Shown one piece after another: positions 29,303-39,671 of a stretch of 64,000 bases of DNA. A program made the translations under genes and the position numbers. Each line of letters begins with the position of its first letter. Position 1 is the stretch's first letter. The stretch lies in the NCBI GenBank assembly GCA_009377585.1, contig WHTS01000023.1, positions 1 to 64,000 on the forward strand. The letters are read 5' to 3'. The notes beneath the pieces are model-generated. The model was not told the origin of the DNA. It worked only from the letters and a program-made list of their open reading frames with translations, and searched no databases. Origin of the DNA: Betaproteobacteria bacterium (lineage in GTDB: Bacteria; Pseudomonadota; Gammaproteobacteria; Burkholderiales; WYBJ01).

Positions 29303-29830
29303 ATGCAACTCACGAATCGGCACGGTTATCTGGCGGGCTTCCTGGTGTGCGCAGGATTGATCGGGTTCGCCCTTTATCTGCAGTACGTCGTGGGCGAAGA
29401 CCCTTGCCCGCTGTGCCTGCTGCAGCGAATCGCATTCATGGGTCTGGGCGTGGTATTCCTCGTCGCCGCGCTACACGATCCGCGTCGCACGGCGGCGGCC
29501 GTCTACGGCGTGCTGCTGCTGCTGTTTGCGGCCGCGGGCGCGGCGCTCGCCGGGCGACACGTATGGCTGCAAAGCTTGCCCAAGAACATGGTCCCGGAAT
29601 GCGGACCGGGGCTCGACTACATCCTGTCGCGCTTCCCGTTGCAAAAGGCGATCGACATGGTGCTGCGCGGATCGGGCGAATGCGCGGAAAAAGGCTGGAC
29701 CTTTCTCGGCCTCAGCATTGCCGGCTGGTCGCTCGTCTGGTTCGTGCTGCTCGCGCTGCTCGCGGTCGTGGTGACGATGCGGGCCACGCGCGACCGTGGT
29801 CGTGCGGGACACGCGCAAATGCGCGCCTGA
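29303..29830 (+). CDS. dsbB: Disulfide bond formation protein DsbB
   Basis: Inner-membrane quinone reductase that reoxidises DsbA. The 175-residue protein has four transmembrane helices. The first periplasmic loop carries the redox pair EDPCPLCLLQR; the second holds the other pair in PECGPGLD and SGECAEKGW. ATG 29303 gives the family length; ATG 29273 and an upstream frame to 29198 are also open. A FrnE/DsbA-family gene lies 1.1 kb downstream on the other strand. Confidence 0.93.
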   Translation: MQLTNRHGYLAGFLVCAGLIGFALYLQYVVGEDPCPLCLLQRIAFMGLGVVFLVAALHDPRRTAAAVYGVLLLLFAAAGAALAGRHVWLQSLPKNMVPECGPGLDYILSRFPLQKAIDMVLRGSGECAEKGWTFLGLSIAGWSLVWFVLLALLAVVVTMRATRDRGRAGHAQMRA

Positions 29831-29933
29831 TACAGCGCTCTGGATTCGACACGAATGCCGGCGATCCGCTCGGCATACGCCGTGTCGCGCAAGGGTTGCC
29901 CGGCGTTACGGCTCGGGCTGCGCGTTCGGTTAC

Positions 29934-30143
29934 TCAGGCTGGCACATCGGGGACCAGTCGTTTCTCGAGCACCGAGATCTGGTCTTTGAGCAGGAGCTTT
30001 TGTTTCTTCAGGCGCCGCAGCTCGAGTTCGTCTTGTACGGGGCTGTCGGCGAGGCGGGAGATCATCTTGTCGAGACTGCGATGTACGGAGTGCAATTCGG
30101 CGAGTTTGGCGCGCGTAGCTTCCAAATCCTCTTCGATCAGCAT
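29934..30143 (-). CDS. DUF465 (YdcH) family small protein
   Basis: A 69-residue, almost wholly helical protein starting MLIEEDLEATRAKLAELHSV and containing HRSLDKMISRLADS and LRRLKKQKLLLKDQI, which is the DUF465/YdcH pattern of a short coiled-coil hairpin. The biochemical function of the family is not established. A GGAGGCAGC Shine-Dalgarno immediately precedes the ATG at 30143; the frame is open to 30203 but without homology. Confidence 0.85.
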   Translation of the reverse strand: MLIEEDLEATRAKLAELHSVHRSLDKMISRLADSPVQDELELRRLKKQKLLLKDQISVLEKRLVPDVPA

Positions 30144-30203
30144 GCTGCCTCCTCTCGAAAGATGTTGCGCGCTTATGGTAGAAGATGCCCGCCAAAACTT
30201 CAA

Positions 30204-30910
30204 TCGCGGGAATTCGTTCGCTGGTCCTCCCGCATCGCGCGAGCCGGCGAATCGACTTCAACTTTCGGGGACAGCGGACTGATTCGAATCGAATCGGCCG
30301 CGAGCGCGCAACAAAGGAGACTTCGCCCGGCACCCGATTGCAGGGTCAGGGTGGCTGTACGGTGACGCGCGAGCACGGTGGTGCATGAGCTCGCAGGTGG
30401 GACCCGCGAGGTGGGACCCGCGAGGCGCCGCTGCCTTCAGACCAGCGTGGCCTCGGCGTAGACGTTGCCGAGATCGATTGCCGAGGACAGCGCCGGGTCG
30501 TAACAAGGCGCCGCCAGAGGCAAGACACGGATGCGCGCCGACGGCCGCGCAAGACTCGAATTGTCCGCCGATACTGTCGTCGCCGTGCCGCCCGCGGCAA
30601 TCAACAGCGGTCGCGCCTGCGCCTGCGATTGGCGGCGGCGGTTCAGGTAGTCCTCGATGTAGATCAACATTGACCGTTACCTTGCGAAGCCACGTCCTGA
30701 GCTTCTCAAAGCAACTTCCACACCATCCCTGACACGGCGTCGTGGCGATACGTTAAGTTACTGATTATGCATGCTAAGAAAGAAGCCGGCGGAACGACAT
30801 CGGCGGCCGTCGGACTGCGCCCACGTCGACATTCCGTCGCATTGTGACCATGCAGCCGTCAGCCCGGTGCCCCGGGCGGCAGCAGGCGTCAGGACTGGCG
30901 CCATGGAAAT
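30204..30910. other. Gene-poor interval
   Basis: About 700 bp between the DUF465 gene and the frnE-like gene. Apart from one possible small minus-strand ORF (30437-30670) and a perfect 14-bp tandem duplication at 30397-30424 (units begin GTGGGACCCGCGAG), no gene, RNA or recognisable element was seen. Confidence 0.6.
30437..30670 (-). CDS. Possible small hypothetical protein, 77 residues
   Basis: A minus-strand frame starting MLIYIEDYLNRRRQSQAQ with AAGG about nine bases before the ATG and GC-rich third positions like real genes in this window. The product is not recognised; it has an acidic/aromatic start, a mid-section LLIAAGGTATTVSADNSS and no signal peptide or helix long enough to span a membrane. 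It is alone in a gene-poor stretch and could be spurious. Confidence 0.4.
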   Translation of the reverse strand: MLIYIEDYLNRRRQSQAQARPLLIAAGGTATTVSADNSSLARPSARIRVLPLAAPCYDPALSSAIDLGNVYAEATLV

Positions 30911-31555
30911 TCAGGCTAGCGACTGCTGCATCGCTTCGAGCAGCATGCTCGGCTCGTGCGCGCCCGAAACGGCGACGCGTCGATTGAAGATGAAGAATGG
31001 AACGCCGCCGATTCCCGCCTGCCGTGCTTCGAGATCGGCTGACAGCACCGCTTGCCTGTCCTCGTCGGAGGCGAGATAAGCGGCCACCGCATCGGGCTCG
31101 AATCCCGCGCGCGCGCCGAGCGCGGCCAGCTGGGACAAGTCCGTCAACACGGTGCCTTCCTGGAAGTAACCACGGAACAGGCTCTCGGCCATTGCATCTT
31201 CCCGCTCGTGTCGGGCGGCATGGTGCATGAGGCGATGCGCGTTGACGGTGTTGGGCTGCACGGTGATCGCGTCGAAGGCGAAGTCGATGCCGACCTCCTT
31301 GCCCACCGCGGCGACGCGGGCATAATTGCGGGCGCCGCCGGGACCGAACTTGCGTTCGATGTAGGTCTTGCGGGCTATTCCCTCCGCTGGGAGATCCGGA
31401 TTGAGCTGGAACGGCAGCCAGCGCACGGCCGGCTCGGGTTCATCGGGCAACTTGCTGCGGAATAGCGCCAAGGCCGATTCCAGGCGGCGTTTGCCGATGA
31501 AACACCAGGGTCAAACCACGTCGGATACGATCTCGACGACGAGTCGGTTGTCCAT
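30911..31555 (-). CDS. FrnE-like DsbA-family oxidoreductase, apparent selenoprotein (UPWC)
   Basis: Reading through one in-frame TGA gives 214 residues, the normal FrnE length. The start MDNRLVVEIVSDVV is followed by TGA at codon 15, then PWCFIGKRRLESALALF. Homologues have C-P-W-C here, so TGA replaces exactly the first active-site Cys. The rest is intact: WLPFQLNPDLP, NTVNAHRLMHHA, EDAMAESLFRGYF and the cis-Pro loop GGVPFFIFNRRVAVSGAH. AAGGAG lies six bases before ATG 31555, so the reading starts upstream of the TGA by design. A 7-bp hairpin follows the TGA. Conventional callers would start at TTG 31471 and lose the active site. A nonsense-mutated pseudogene is the alternative. Confidence 0.8.
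31486..31506 (-). promoter_or_regulatory. Candidate bacterial SECIS hairpin
   Basis: Starting four bases after the TGA, GGTGTTT pairs with AAACGCC (six Watson-Crick pairs and one G-U) around the loop CATCGGC. Position directly 3' of the UGA is where bacterial SECIS elements bind SelB. The loop is about 11 bases from the UGA, slightly closer than in E. coli fdhF, and an alternative CGGC/GCCG stem is possible, so the exact fold is uncertain. Confidence 0.45.
31511..31513 (-). other. In-frame TGA, proposed selenocysteine codon
   Basis: Codon 15 of the frnE-like frame. It occupies the position of the nucleophilic Cys in the CxxC motif and is followed by Pro-Trp-Cys. No other stop or frameshift interrupts the frame. 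Confidence 0.75.
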
Positions 31556-31578
31556 GCGGCGCTCCTTCACAATTGACG

Positions 31579-31610
31579 TTGCAGCAACGAATCCCGGCCT
31601 CCGGACACTG
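31579..31610. mobile_element. Solo right-end repeat of the MITE-like element
   Basis: The 32 bases beginning TTGCAGCAACGAATCCCGG match 55273-55304 with three mismatches and end in the same GGACACTG terminus. It lies in the divergent frnE/panE promoter region, 24 bp upstream of the frnE-like start, and may supply or disrupt promoter sequence. Confidence 0.6.
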
Positions 31611-31682
31611 GAAGTGTATTCCCCGATTCCGGGGGCGTCGACTTCTGCTACCGTGCTCGAGTCCGGAGCATTGGAGAAAGAG

Positions 31683-32603
31683 ATGAGAATCGCCGTCATG
31701 GGCAGCGGAGGCGTAGGCGGCTTCGTCGGCGGACGGCTCGCCCATGCGGGGTGCGATGTGCGCTTCGTCGCGCGAGGCGAGCATCTGAAGGTGATGCGCG
31801 CGAACGGGCTGGTGATCGAGCGCGATGGTCAGGACGCCATCCGTATTCCGAACGTGCGAGCCGCGGAGGACCCGGCGCTATTGGGTCCGGTCGACCTGGT
31901 CATCATCGCGGTCAAGCTGCGCGACACCGAGGCCGCAGCGGCCGCCGTACGGCCATTGGTGACGCCCGCGACTGCGGTCCTGTCCTTGCAGAACGGCGTG
32001 ACCAAGGACGACATTCTGCGGCGCGAGTTCGGGGCACAGGCCGTAGTCGGCGGCGTCACCTATGTTGCGACCCGCATCGCCCGGCCCGGTGTCATCGGGC
32101 AAACCGGCGCCGTCCAGCGGGTCGTGATCGGCGAATACGACGGCCGTCCGTCGCCGCGCGTGCAGTCGCTGCACGATTGGCTCACGCGTGCGGGCATCGA
32201 CGCCGCGATCAGCGACGACATTCGTCGCACGCTGTGGGAGAAGTTCGTATTCCTTGTCGGCCTGTCCTCGACCACGGCGACCATGCGAGTGCGCCTCGGC
32301 GCCATCCTCGGCAATGCGCAGACGCGGGCGTTCCTGCTGGATCTCATGCGCGAGGTTGTCGCCGTCGGCCGCGCGCTCGGTGTGGCCCTGCCGTCCGACT
32401 ACGCCGAGCAGAGGCTTGCGTTCGCCGATACCATGCCGCAGGACATGACCTCGTCGCTGCACCACGATCGCGAGGCCGGCCGGCCGCTGGAGATCGAATG
32501 GCTCGCCGGTGCGGTCGCCACGCTCGGGCGCGCGCACGCGATCCCCACGCCGCTATGCCGCGCGGTGTGGGACATCCTCGCATTGCATGCCGCCGGCCGA
32601 TGA
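31683..32603 (+). CDS. panE: 2-dehydropantoate 2-reductase (ketopantoate reductase)
   Basis: NADPH-dependent reduction of ketopantoate to pantoate for coenzyme A synthesis. The N-terminal Rossmann motif is MGSGGVGGFVGGRLAHAG; LVIIAVKLRDTE and LSLQNGVTKDD follow. The C-terminal domain has the catalytic Lys in TLWEKFVFLVG and the segment SSLHHDREAGRPLEIEWL. Length 306. GGAG lies upstream of ATG 31683. Several PanE-like reductases of other 2-keto acids exist, so the substrate is inferred. Confidence 0.87.
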   Translation: MRIAVMGSGGVGGFVGGRLAHAGCDVRFVARGEHLKVMRANGLVIERDGQDAIRIPNVRAAEDPALLGPVDLVIIAVKLRDTEAAAAAVRPLVTPATAVLSLQNGVTKDDILRREFGAQAVVGGVTYVATRIARPGVIGQTGAVQRVVIGEYDGRPSPRVQSLHDWLTRAGIDAAISDDIRRTLWEKFVFLVGLSSTTATMRVRLGAILGNAQTRAFLLDLMREVVAVGRALGVALPSDYAEQRLAFADTMPQDMTSSLHHDREAGRPLEIEWLAGAVATLGRAHAIPTPLCRAVWDILALHAAGR

Positions 32604-32629
32604 ACCGGACAAGGTGCGAGCCCGCCCCC

Positions 32630-32649
32630 GGAGCGCATCAATGCGCTCC
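32630..32649 (+). terminator. Hairpin after panE
   Basis: GGAGCGCAT and ATGCGCTCC form a perfect 9-bp inverted repeat separated by two bases, 27 bp after the panE stop. There is no T-run, so termination efficiency is uncertain. Confidence 0.4.
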
Positions 32650-32774
32650 CGCCGCCCCATCCCTTTGCATGGCGAGCGACAAGCGTTCGCGTGTCTGCTC
32701 GGAAGCGATACGCTTTCCGGTAGAATGCGCGCCTCTTCGCGCGTCGCGCGGACACGTTGGTTATCGCACGCCAG

Positions 32775-33224
32775 ATGAGAAACAGCCGTCGACTCGCCCG
32801 CGAATTCGCCGTACAAGGCCTGTACGAGTGGCTGCTCGCCGGCAACGATGTGCGCGCGATCGAGCATCGCCTGGCGGAACTCAGGACTTTCGACAAGGCC
32901 GACCGTGCGCTGCTCGAATCGATTCTCAACGGCGTGATCCGCGAAGCGAGCGACCTCGATGCGCGGCTGGCGCCCTATCTGGATCGGCCGATCGCTGCAC
33001 TGTCGCCGGTGGAGCACGCGGTGCTGCTGGTTGGCGCATATGAGCTGGTGCACCGCATCGAGACGCCCTACCGGGTCGTGATCAACGAGGCCGTCGAACT
33101 GGCCAAGGCCTATGGCGGAACGGATGGCCACAAGTACGTGAACGGCGTGCTCGATCGCCTTGCCGCCCAAGCCCGCGCGATCGAAGTCGAGGCCGATCCA
33201 CGCGCATCGCGCTCGCGGCGTTGA
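32775..33224 (+). CDS. nusB: Transcription antitermination factor NusB
   Basis: All-helical protein that with NusE/S10 binds boxA RNA in rRNA operon antitermination. Family signatures RRLAREFAVQGLYEWLL, RPIAALSPVEHAVLLVGAYE and VVINEAVELAKAYGG are present, and KYVNGVLDRLA is near the end. ATG 32775 gives 149 residues and the expected start; a TTG at 32757 is also in frame. TAGAAT at 32721-32726 could be a -10. The usual upstream ribH is missing here; nusB leads a nusB-thiL-pgpA-cinA run. Confidence 0.95.
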   Translation: MRNSRRLAREFAVQGLYEWLLAGNDVRAIEHRLAELRTFDKADRALLESILNGVIREASDLDARLAPYLDRPIAALSPVEHAVLLVGAYELVHRIETPYRVVINEAVELAKAYGGTDGHKYVNGVLDRLAAQARAIEVEADPRASRSRR

Positions 33225-33302
33225 CGAGAGCGCAGCTGCGCGAGGGCGCCGGCCCGCTTCCCGCTCGACGGAAGGCTGCAGCGCCTGCGCGTACAATTGC
33301 GC

Positions 33303-34259
33303 ATGCCTACCGAATTCGAGCTGATTCGGCGCTACTTCGCGCGGCCGGCGAAGCATGCGCTGCTCGGAGTCGGCGATGATGCGGCGCTGCTCGAGCCCTC
33401 GCCCGGCATGGCGCTCGCGGTATCGGCCGACATGCTGGTGGCCGGCACCCACTTCTTCCCCGACGCGGATCCGCGCGCCCTCGGTCACAAGGCATTGGCC
33501 GTCAATCTCTCCGACATGGCGGCCATGGGCGCGGCGCCGCGCTGGGCGCTGCTGTCGCTGGCGCTGCCGAGCGCCGATAGCGCCTGGCTGAAACGTTTCG
33601 CGGGTGGCTTCCTCGCCCTCGCGCGCGCCTTCGACGTCGATCTGGTCGGCGGCGATACGACCCGCGGGCCGCTCAACCTGAGCGTCACGATCGTCGGCGA
33701 GGTTCCGCCGCGCGCCTCGTTGCGCCGCGACGCCGCGCGGCCGGGCGACGATGTCTGGGTGTCGGGTTCGCTGGGCGAGGCCGCGCTCGGCGTCGCGCAC
33801 GGCAAGGGCCGCGTGACGCTTGCCGCGAACGAGCTGGCGCGCTGCATGTGCCGGCTGGAGCGGCCGACTCCGCGCATCGCGCTCGGTATCGCGCTGCGCG
33901 GGATCGCGCATGCCGCGATCGACATTTCCGATGGCCTTGCGGCCGACCTGGGCCACATCTGCGTGCGCTCGAAACTCGGCGCCGACGTTCATGTCGCGCA
34001 GGTGCCGCGTTCGCCCCTGCTTGCGCGCCTCGGCGACCGTGCGGCTGCGCATGAAGCGCTGCTCGCGGGCGGCGACGATTACGAGCTCTGCTTCACCGCG
34101 CCGGTTCGCCGTCGTGGCCACGTTCAGGCGCTGAGCACGCAGCTCGGCTTGCCGCTCACGCGCATCGGGACGATGCGGCGCGGGCGCGGCGTGCGGCTGC
34201 TGCGCGCCGACGGAGCCGTGGCACGGATCGGGAAACGTGGATTCGACCACTTTGGCTAG
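33303..34259 (+). CDS. thiL: Thiamine-monophosphate kinase
   Basis: Phosphorylates thiamine monophosphate to thiamine diphosphate. The AIR-synthase-like motifs are complete: ELIRRYF, LLGVGDDAALL, VSADMLVAGTHFF, LAVNLSDMAAMGA, DLVGGDTTRGPLN, AIDISDGLAADLGHI and GGDDYELCFT. Length 318 from ATG 33303. Its 3' end overlaps the pgpA start by 23 bases. Confidence 0.96.
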   Translation: MPTEFELIRRYFARPAKHALLGVGDDAALLEPSPGMALAVSADMLVAGTHFFPDADPRALGHKALAVNLSDMAAMGAAPRWALLSLALPSADSAWLKRFAGGFLALARAFDVDLVGGDTTRGPLNLSVTIVGEVPPRASLRRDAARPGDDVWVSGSLGEAALGVAHGKGRVTLAANELARCMCRLERPTPRIALGIALRGIAHAAIDISDGLAADLGHICVRSKLGADVHVAQVPRSPLLARLGDRAAAHEALLAGGDDYELCFTAPVRRRGHVQALSTQLGLPLTRIGTMRRGRGVRLLRADGAVARIGKRGFDHFG

Positions 34260-34746
34260 GGCGCTCAGCGGACCGTCGTGGCGCTTCGTCGCCTCGCACC
34301 CGGCGCACGTCATCGCGCTGTTCGGCGGAGTCGGACTGATCCGATTCGCGCCCGGCACGTTCGGCAGCCTGGGCGCGGTGCCGTTGCACCTGTGGGCCGC
34401 TGCGCACTTGAATGCCTATGTTCACCTGGCCGGGATTGCGGCTGCGTTCGCGATCGGCATCTGGGCGGCCGGCCGTACGTCGCACGATCTGGGCGTGGCC
34501 GACCACGGCGGCATCGTCTGGGACGAGACCGTCGCTTTCCTGCTGGTGCTGTTCTTCACGCCACCCGATGCCGTGTGGCAGGCGGCTGCGTTCGCGCTGT
34601 TCCGAGTGTTCGATATCTTCAAGCCGCCGCCGATTCGTTATTTCGACCGCAGCCTCAAAGGCGGCTTCGGCGTGATGTTCGATGATCTGCTCGCGGCCGG
34701 TTACAGCCTGCTCTGCCTGGCGGCAGCGAAGGCGTTGCTCGATTGA
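34237..34746 (+). CDS. pgpA: Phosphatidylglycerophosphatase A
   Basis: Membrane phosphatase that makes phosphatidylglycerol. Family motifs IRFAPGTFGSLGAVP, VWDETVAFLLVL and FRVFDIFKPPPIRYFDR followed by GGFGVMFDDLLAA are intact, including the acidic metal-binding residues. Four hydrophobic segments. Length 169 from a GTG start at 34237 inside thiL. This thiL-pgpA-cinA order is conserved in betaproteobacteria. Confidence 0.94.
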   Translation: MDSTTLARALSGPSWRFVASHPAHVIALFGGVGLIRFAPGTFGSLGAVPLHLWAAAHLNAYVHLAGIAAAFAIGIWAAGRTSHDLGVADHGGIVWDETVAFLLVLFFTPPDAVWQAAAFALFRVFDIFKPPPIRYFDRSLKGGFGVMFDDLLAAGYSLLCLAAAKALLD

Positions 34747-34752
34747 GGAGAA

Positions 34753-34788
34753 AAATGGACGAGGCTCTATAAATGGACGAGGCTCTAT
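34753..34788 (+). repeat. 18-bp tandem duplication at the cinA start
   Basis: The unit AAATGGACGAGGCTCTAT occurs twice in direct succession (34753-34770 and 34771-34788). The first copy gives a five-codon ORF, MDEAL then TAA, at 34755-34772; the TAA touches the ATG of the second copy at 34773. The GAGGAG at 34746-34751 is spaced for the first ATG. Confidence 0.9.
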
Positions 34789-35270
34789 TTCGGCTGGCGG
34801 TTCGCGTCGGGCGCGAATTGAAGCGCAAGGACCTGATGGTTGCGACCGCCGAGTCCTGCACCGGCGGCTGGATCGGACAGGCGATCACCATGGTGCCGGG
34901 AAGCTCCGAGTGGTTCGAGCGCGGTTTCATCACCTACACCTACATCTCCAAGCGCGAAATGCTGGGCGTCAAGAGCGCATCGCTCGCCCGGTATGGCGCG
35001 GTGTCCGAGCAGGTCGTGCGCCAGATGGCTGTGGGCGCATTGCGACACAGTCACGCCCAGGTCTCGGTGGCGGTGTCGGGGGTCGCGGGCCCGGGCGGCG
35101 GAACACCCGACAAGCCCGTGGGCACGGTGTGTTTCGCCTGGGCGCGCGCGCCCGGCAAGGCGGTGGTTCAGACGCGCCGTTTTCGCGGCGACCGGGACGA
35201 CGTGCGGCGCAAGACGGTGGCGCACGCGTTGCACGGTGTCCTCGCGCAGATTGCGACGCCCGCACGCTAG
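34773..35270 (+). CDS. pncC: CinA-family nicotinamide-nucleotide amidase
   Basis: Stand-alone CinA C-terminal domain (PncC) that deamidates NMN to nicotinate mononucleotide in the pyridine nucleotide cycle. TAESCTGGWIGQAITMVPGS contains the active-site Ser/Thr region; GFITYTYISKREMLGV and VSGVAGPGGGTPDKPVGTV follow. Length 165. The true start is the second of two duplicated ATGs, so ribosomes probably reach it by reinitiation after a five-codon ORF. It precedes recA. Confidence 0.93.
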   Translation: MDEALFRLAVRVGRELKRKDLMVATAESCTGGWIGQAITMVPGSSEWFERGFITYTYISKREMLGVKSASLARYGAVSEQVVRQMAVGALRHSHAQVSVAVSGVAGPGGGTPDKPVGTVCFAWARAPGKAVVQTRRFRGDRDDVRRKTVAHALHGVLAQIATPAR

Positions 35271-35361
35271 ACCGAGCGGTCTAGCGTGCCGAGTAGCGCT
35301 TAAGTAACGGGCTCGACCGGCGCGGCCGTGTGGGATAATGGCGCCATTCTGGGAGATCGAC

Positions 35362-36384
35362 ATGGACGACAACAAGGTCAAGGCACTGTCGGCGGCGCTG
35401 ACGCAGATCGAAAAGCAGTTCGGCAAAGGCTCCATCATGCGCCTGGGCGAATCGAATCTGGCGAATGATGTCCAGGCCGTATCCACGGGATCGCTCGGAC
35501 TGGATATCGCGCTCGGCATCGGTGGGTTGCCGCGCGGGCGCGTGGTGGAGATCTACGGGCCCGAATCCTCGGGCAAGACCACGCTCACGCTGTCGGTGAT
35601 CGCGCAGATGCAGAAGCTCGGCGGCACGGCGGCGTTCATCGATGCCGAGCATGCGCTCGATCCGCAATACGCGCAGAAGCTCGGCGTCGACATCTCCGAG
35701 CTGCTGATCTCGCAGCCGGACAATGGCGAGCAGGCACTCGAGATCGCCGACATGCTGGTGCGCTCCGGCTCGGTCGACGTGGTGGTGGTCGACTCGGTCG
35801 CGGCGCTGGTGCCCAAGGCCGAGATCGAGGGCGAGATGGGCGAGCCGCAGATGGGCCTGCAGGCGCGCCTCATGTCACAGGCGCTGCGCAAGCTCACCGC
35901 GAACATCAAGCGCTCCAACACGCTGGTCATCTTCATCAACCAGATCCGCATGAAGATCGGCGTCATGTTCGGTAATCCCGAGACGACCACCGGCGGCAAC
36001 GCGCTCAAGTTCTATGCCTCGGTGCGCATCGACATCCGCCGTATCGGCTCGATCAAGAAGGGCGACGAGGTGATCGGCTCCGAGACCCGCGCCAAGGTGG
36101 TCAAGAACAAGGTGGCGCCGCCGTTTCGACAGGCCGAGTTCGACATCCTCTATGGCGAAGGCATTTCGCTCGAAGGCGAGATCATCGAGCTGGGCGTGAA
36201 CAACCGCATCGTGGAAAAGGCCGGCGCCTGGTATTCGTACAAGGGCGACCGCATCGGCCAGGGCAAGGACAACGTGCGCGAATACCTGCGGGAGCATCCC
36301 GAGATCGCCGAAGAGATCGAGGCCAGGATTCGCGAGGCGGTGGGCGTTCCCGCCGCCGCCGCGGCCGTTGCCGAAGAGGCCTGA
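35362..36384 (+). CDS. recA: Recombinase RecA
   Basis: ATP-dependent strand-exchange protein and LexA coprotease. [20 protein letters not shown] matches the N-terminus. Walker A is GPESSGKT, followed by [41 protein letters not shown] (Walker B) and the L2 loop [20 protein letters not shown]. Length 340 from ATG 35362, with GGGAGA upstream and a -10-like GATAAT at 35334-35339. No clear SOS box was seen. Confidence 0.98.
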   Translation: MDDNKVKALSAALTQIEKQFGKGSIMRLGESNLANDVQAVSTGSLGLDIALGIGGLPRGRVVEIYGPESSGKTTLTLSVIAQMQKLGGTAAFIDAEHALDPQYAQKLGVDISELLISQPDNGEQALEIADMLVRSGSVDVVVVDSVAALVPKAEIEGEMGEPQMGLQARLMSQALRKLTANIKRSNTLVIFINQIRMKIGVMFGNPETTTGGNALKFYASVRIDIRRIGSIKKGDEVIGSETRAKVVKNKVAPPFRQAEFDILYGEGISLEGEIIELGVNNRIVEKAGAWYSYKGDRIGQGKDNVREYLREHPEIAEEIEARIREAVGVPAAAAAVAEEA

Positions 36385-36422
36385 GCAGGCAGACGCAGCA
36401 GCATACCGCCGGCGCCAGGCTC

Positions 36423-36926
36423 ATGGCGGGGCGCCGCTCGCATCCGGGTCCCGCGCAGCACCTCGATGCTCCGGCGCTCAAGCAGAAGGCCATCCGGTTG
36501 CTCGCCCGGCGCGATCGCTCGCGCGCCGAAATGGAACACCTGCTCGCCGGATATTGCGACGATGGCGGCACGCTCGCCGCGCTGCTGGACGAGCTGCAGG
36601 CGCGCGGCTGGCTGTCGGAAGCGCGTCTTGCCGCCCAGTTGGTCCATTCGCGTCGCAGCCGCTCGAGCGCCGTGCGCATCCGCCACGAGCTGGCGCGGCG
36701 CGGTCTCGAGCCCGATGTGATCGCCGAATCGACCGCAGGACTGGAAGAAACCGATCTGACGGCTGCGCTTGCCCTGTGGCGGCGGCGTTTCGGCCAGCCG
36801 GCGGCCGATCGGGCCGAGCGCGAGCGACAGGTGCGATTTCTCCTCAACCGCGGCTTCGGCCACGGCATCGCGCTCAAGGTGCTGCGGCTCGCGGACGAAC
36901 CGGACGACTCCGGCAGCGGCGGCTGA
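36423..36926 (+). CDS. recX: Regulatory protein RecX
   Basis: Three-helix-repeat protein that modulates RecA filaments. ALKQKAIRLLARRDRSRAEM, LDELQARGWLSEARLAAQLV, IRHELARRGLEPDVI and RQVRFLLNRGFGHGIALKVL are the tandem RecX helical repeats. Length 167. It lies 38 bp after recA, so the two are probably cotranscribed. Confidence 0.93.
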   Translation: MAGRRSHPGPAQHLDAPALKQKAIRLLARRDRSRAEMEHLLAGYCDDGGTLAALLDELQARGWLSEARLAAQLVHSRRSRSSAVRIRHELARRGLEPDVIAESTAGLEETDLTAALALWRRRFGQPAADRAERERQVRFLLNRGFGHGIALKVLRLADEPDDSGSGG

Positions 36927-36983
36927 AAGCACGCCGCGCAATCCCGGTCGCATTGCGCCCTTGAAATTTTCAAGGGAAAATCA

Positions 36984-39626
<2,643 letters not shown>

Positions 39627-39671
39627 TGTCAGATGTCGGGCCTCGGCATCCCGTGCCCGCATGGGTCTCCG

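Noticed and set aside
30911-31471. A 186-residue FrnE-like ORF beginning at TTG 31471
   Set aside because: This start lacks a ribosome site and removes the active site. The upstream ATG at 31555 with AAGGAG and the in-frame PWC motif show that the gene starts earlier and reads through TGA.
31511-31699. A short ORF ending in MDNRLVVEIVSDVV
   Set aside because: It is the N-terminal part of the frnE-like gene cut at the TGA; the part before ATG 31555 is non-coding.
35281-35361. LexA/SOS box upstream of recA
   Set aside because: No convincing dyad such as CTGT-N8-ACAG was found, so no operator is reported.
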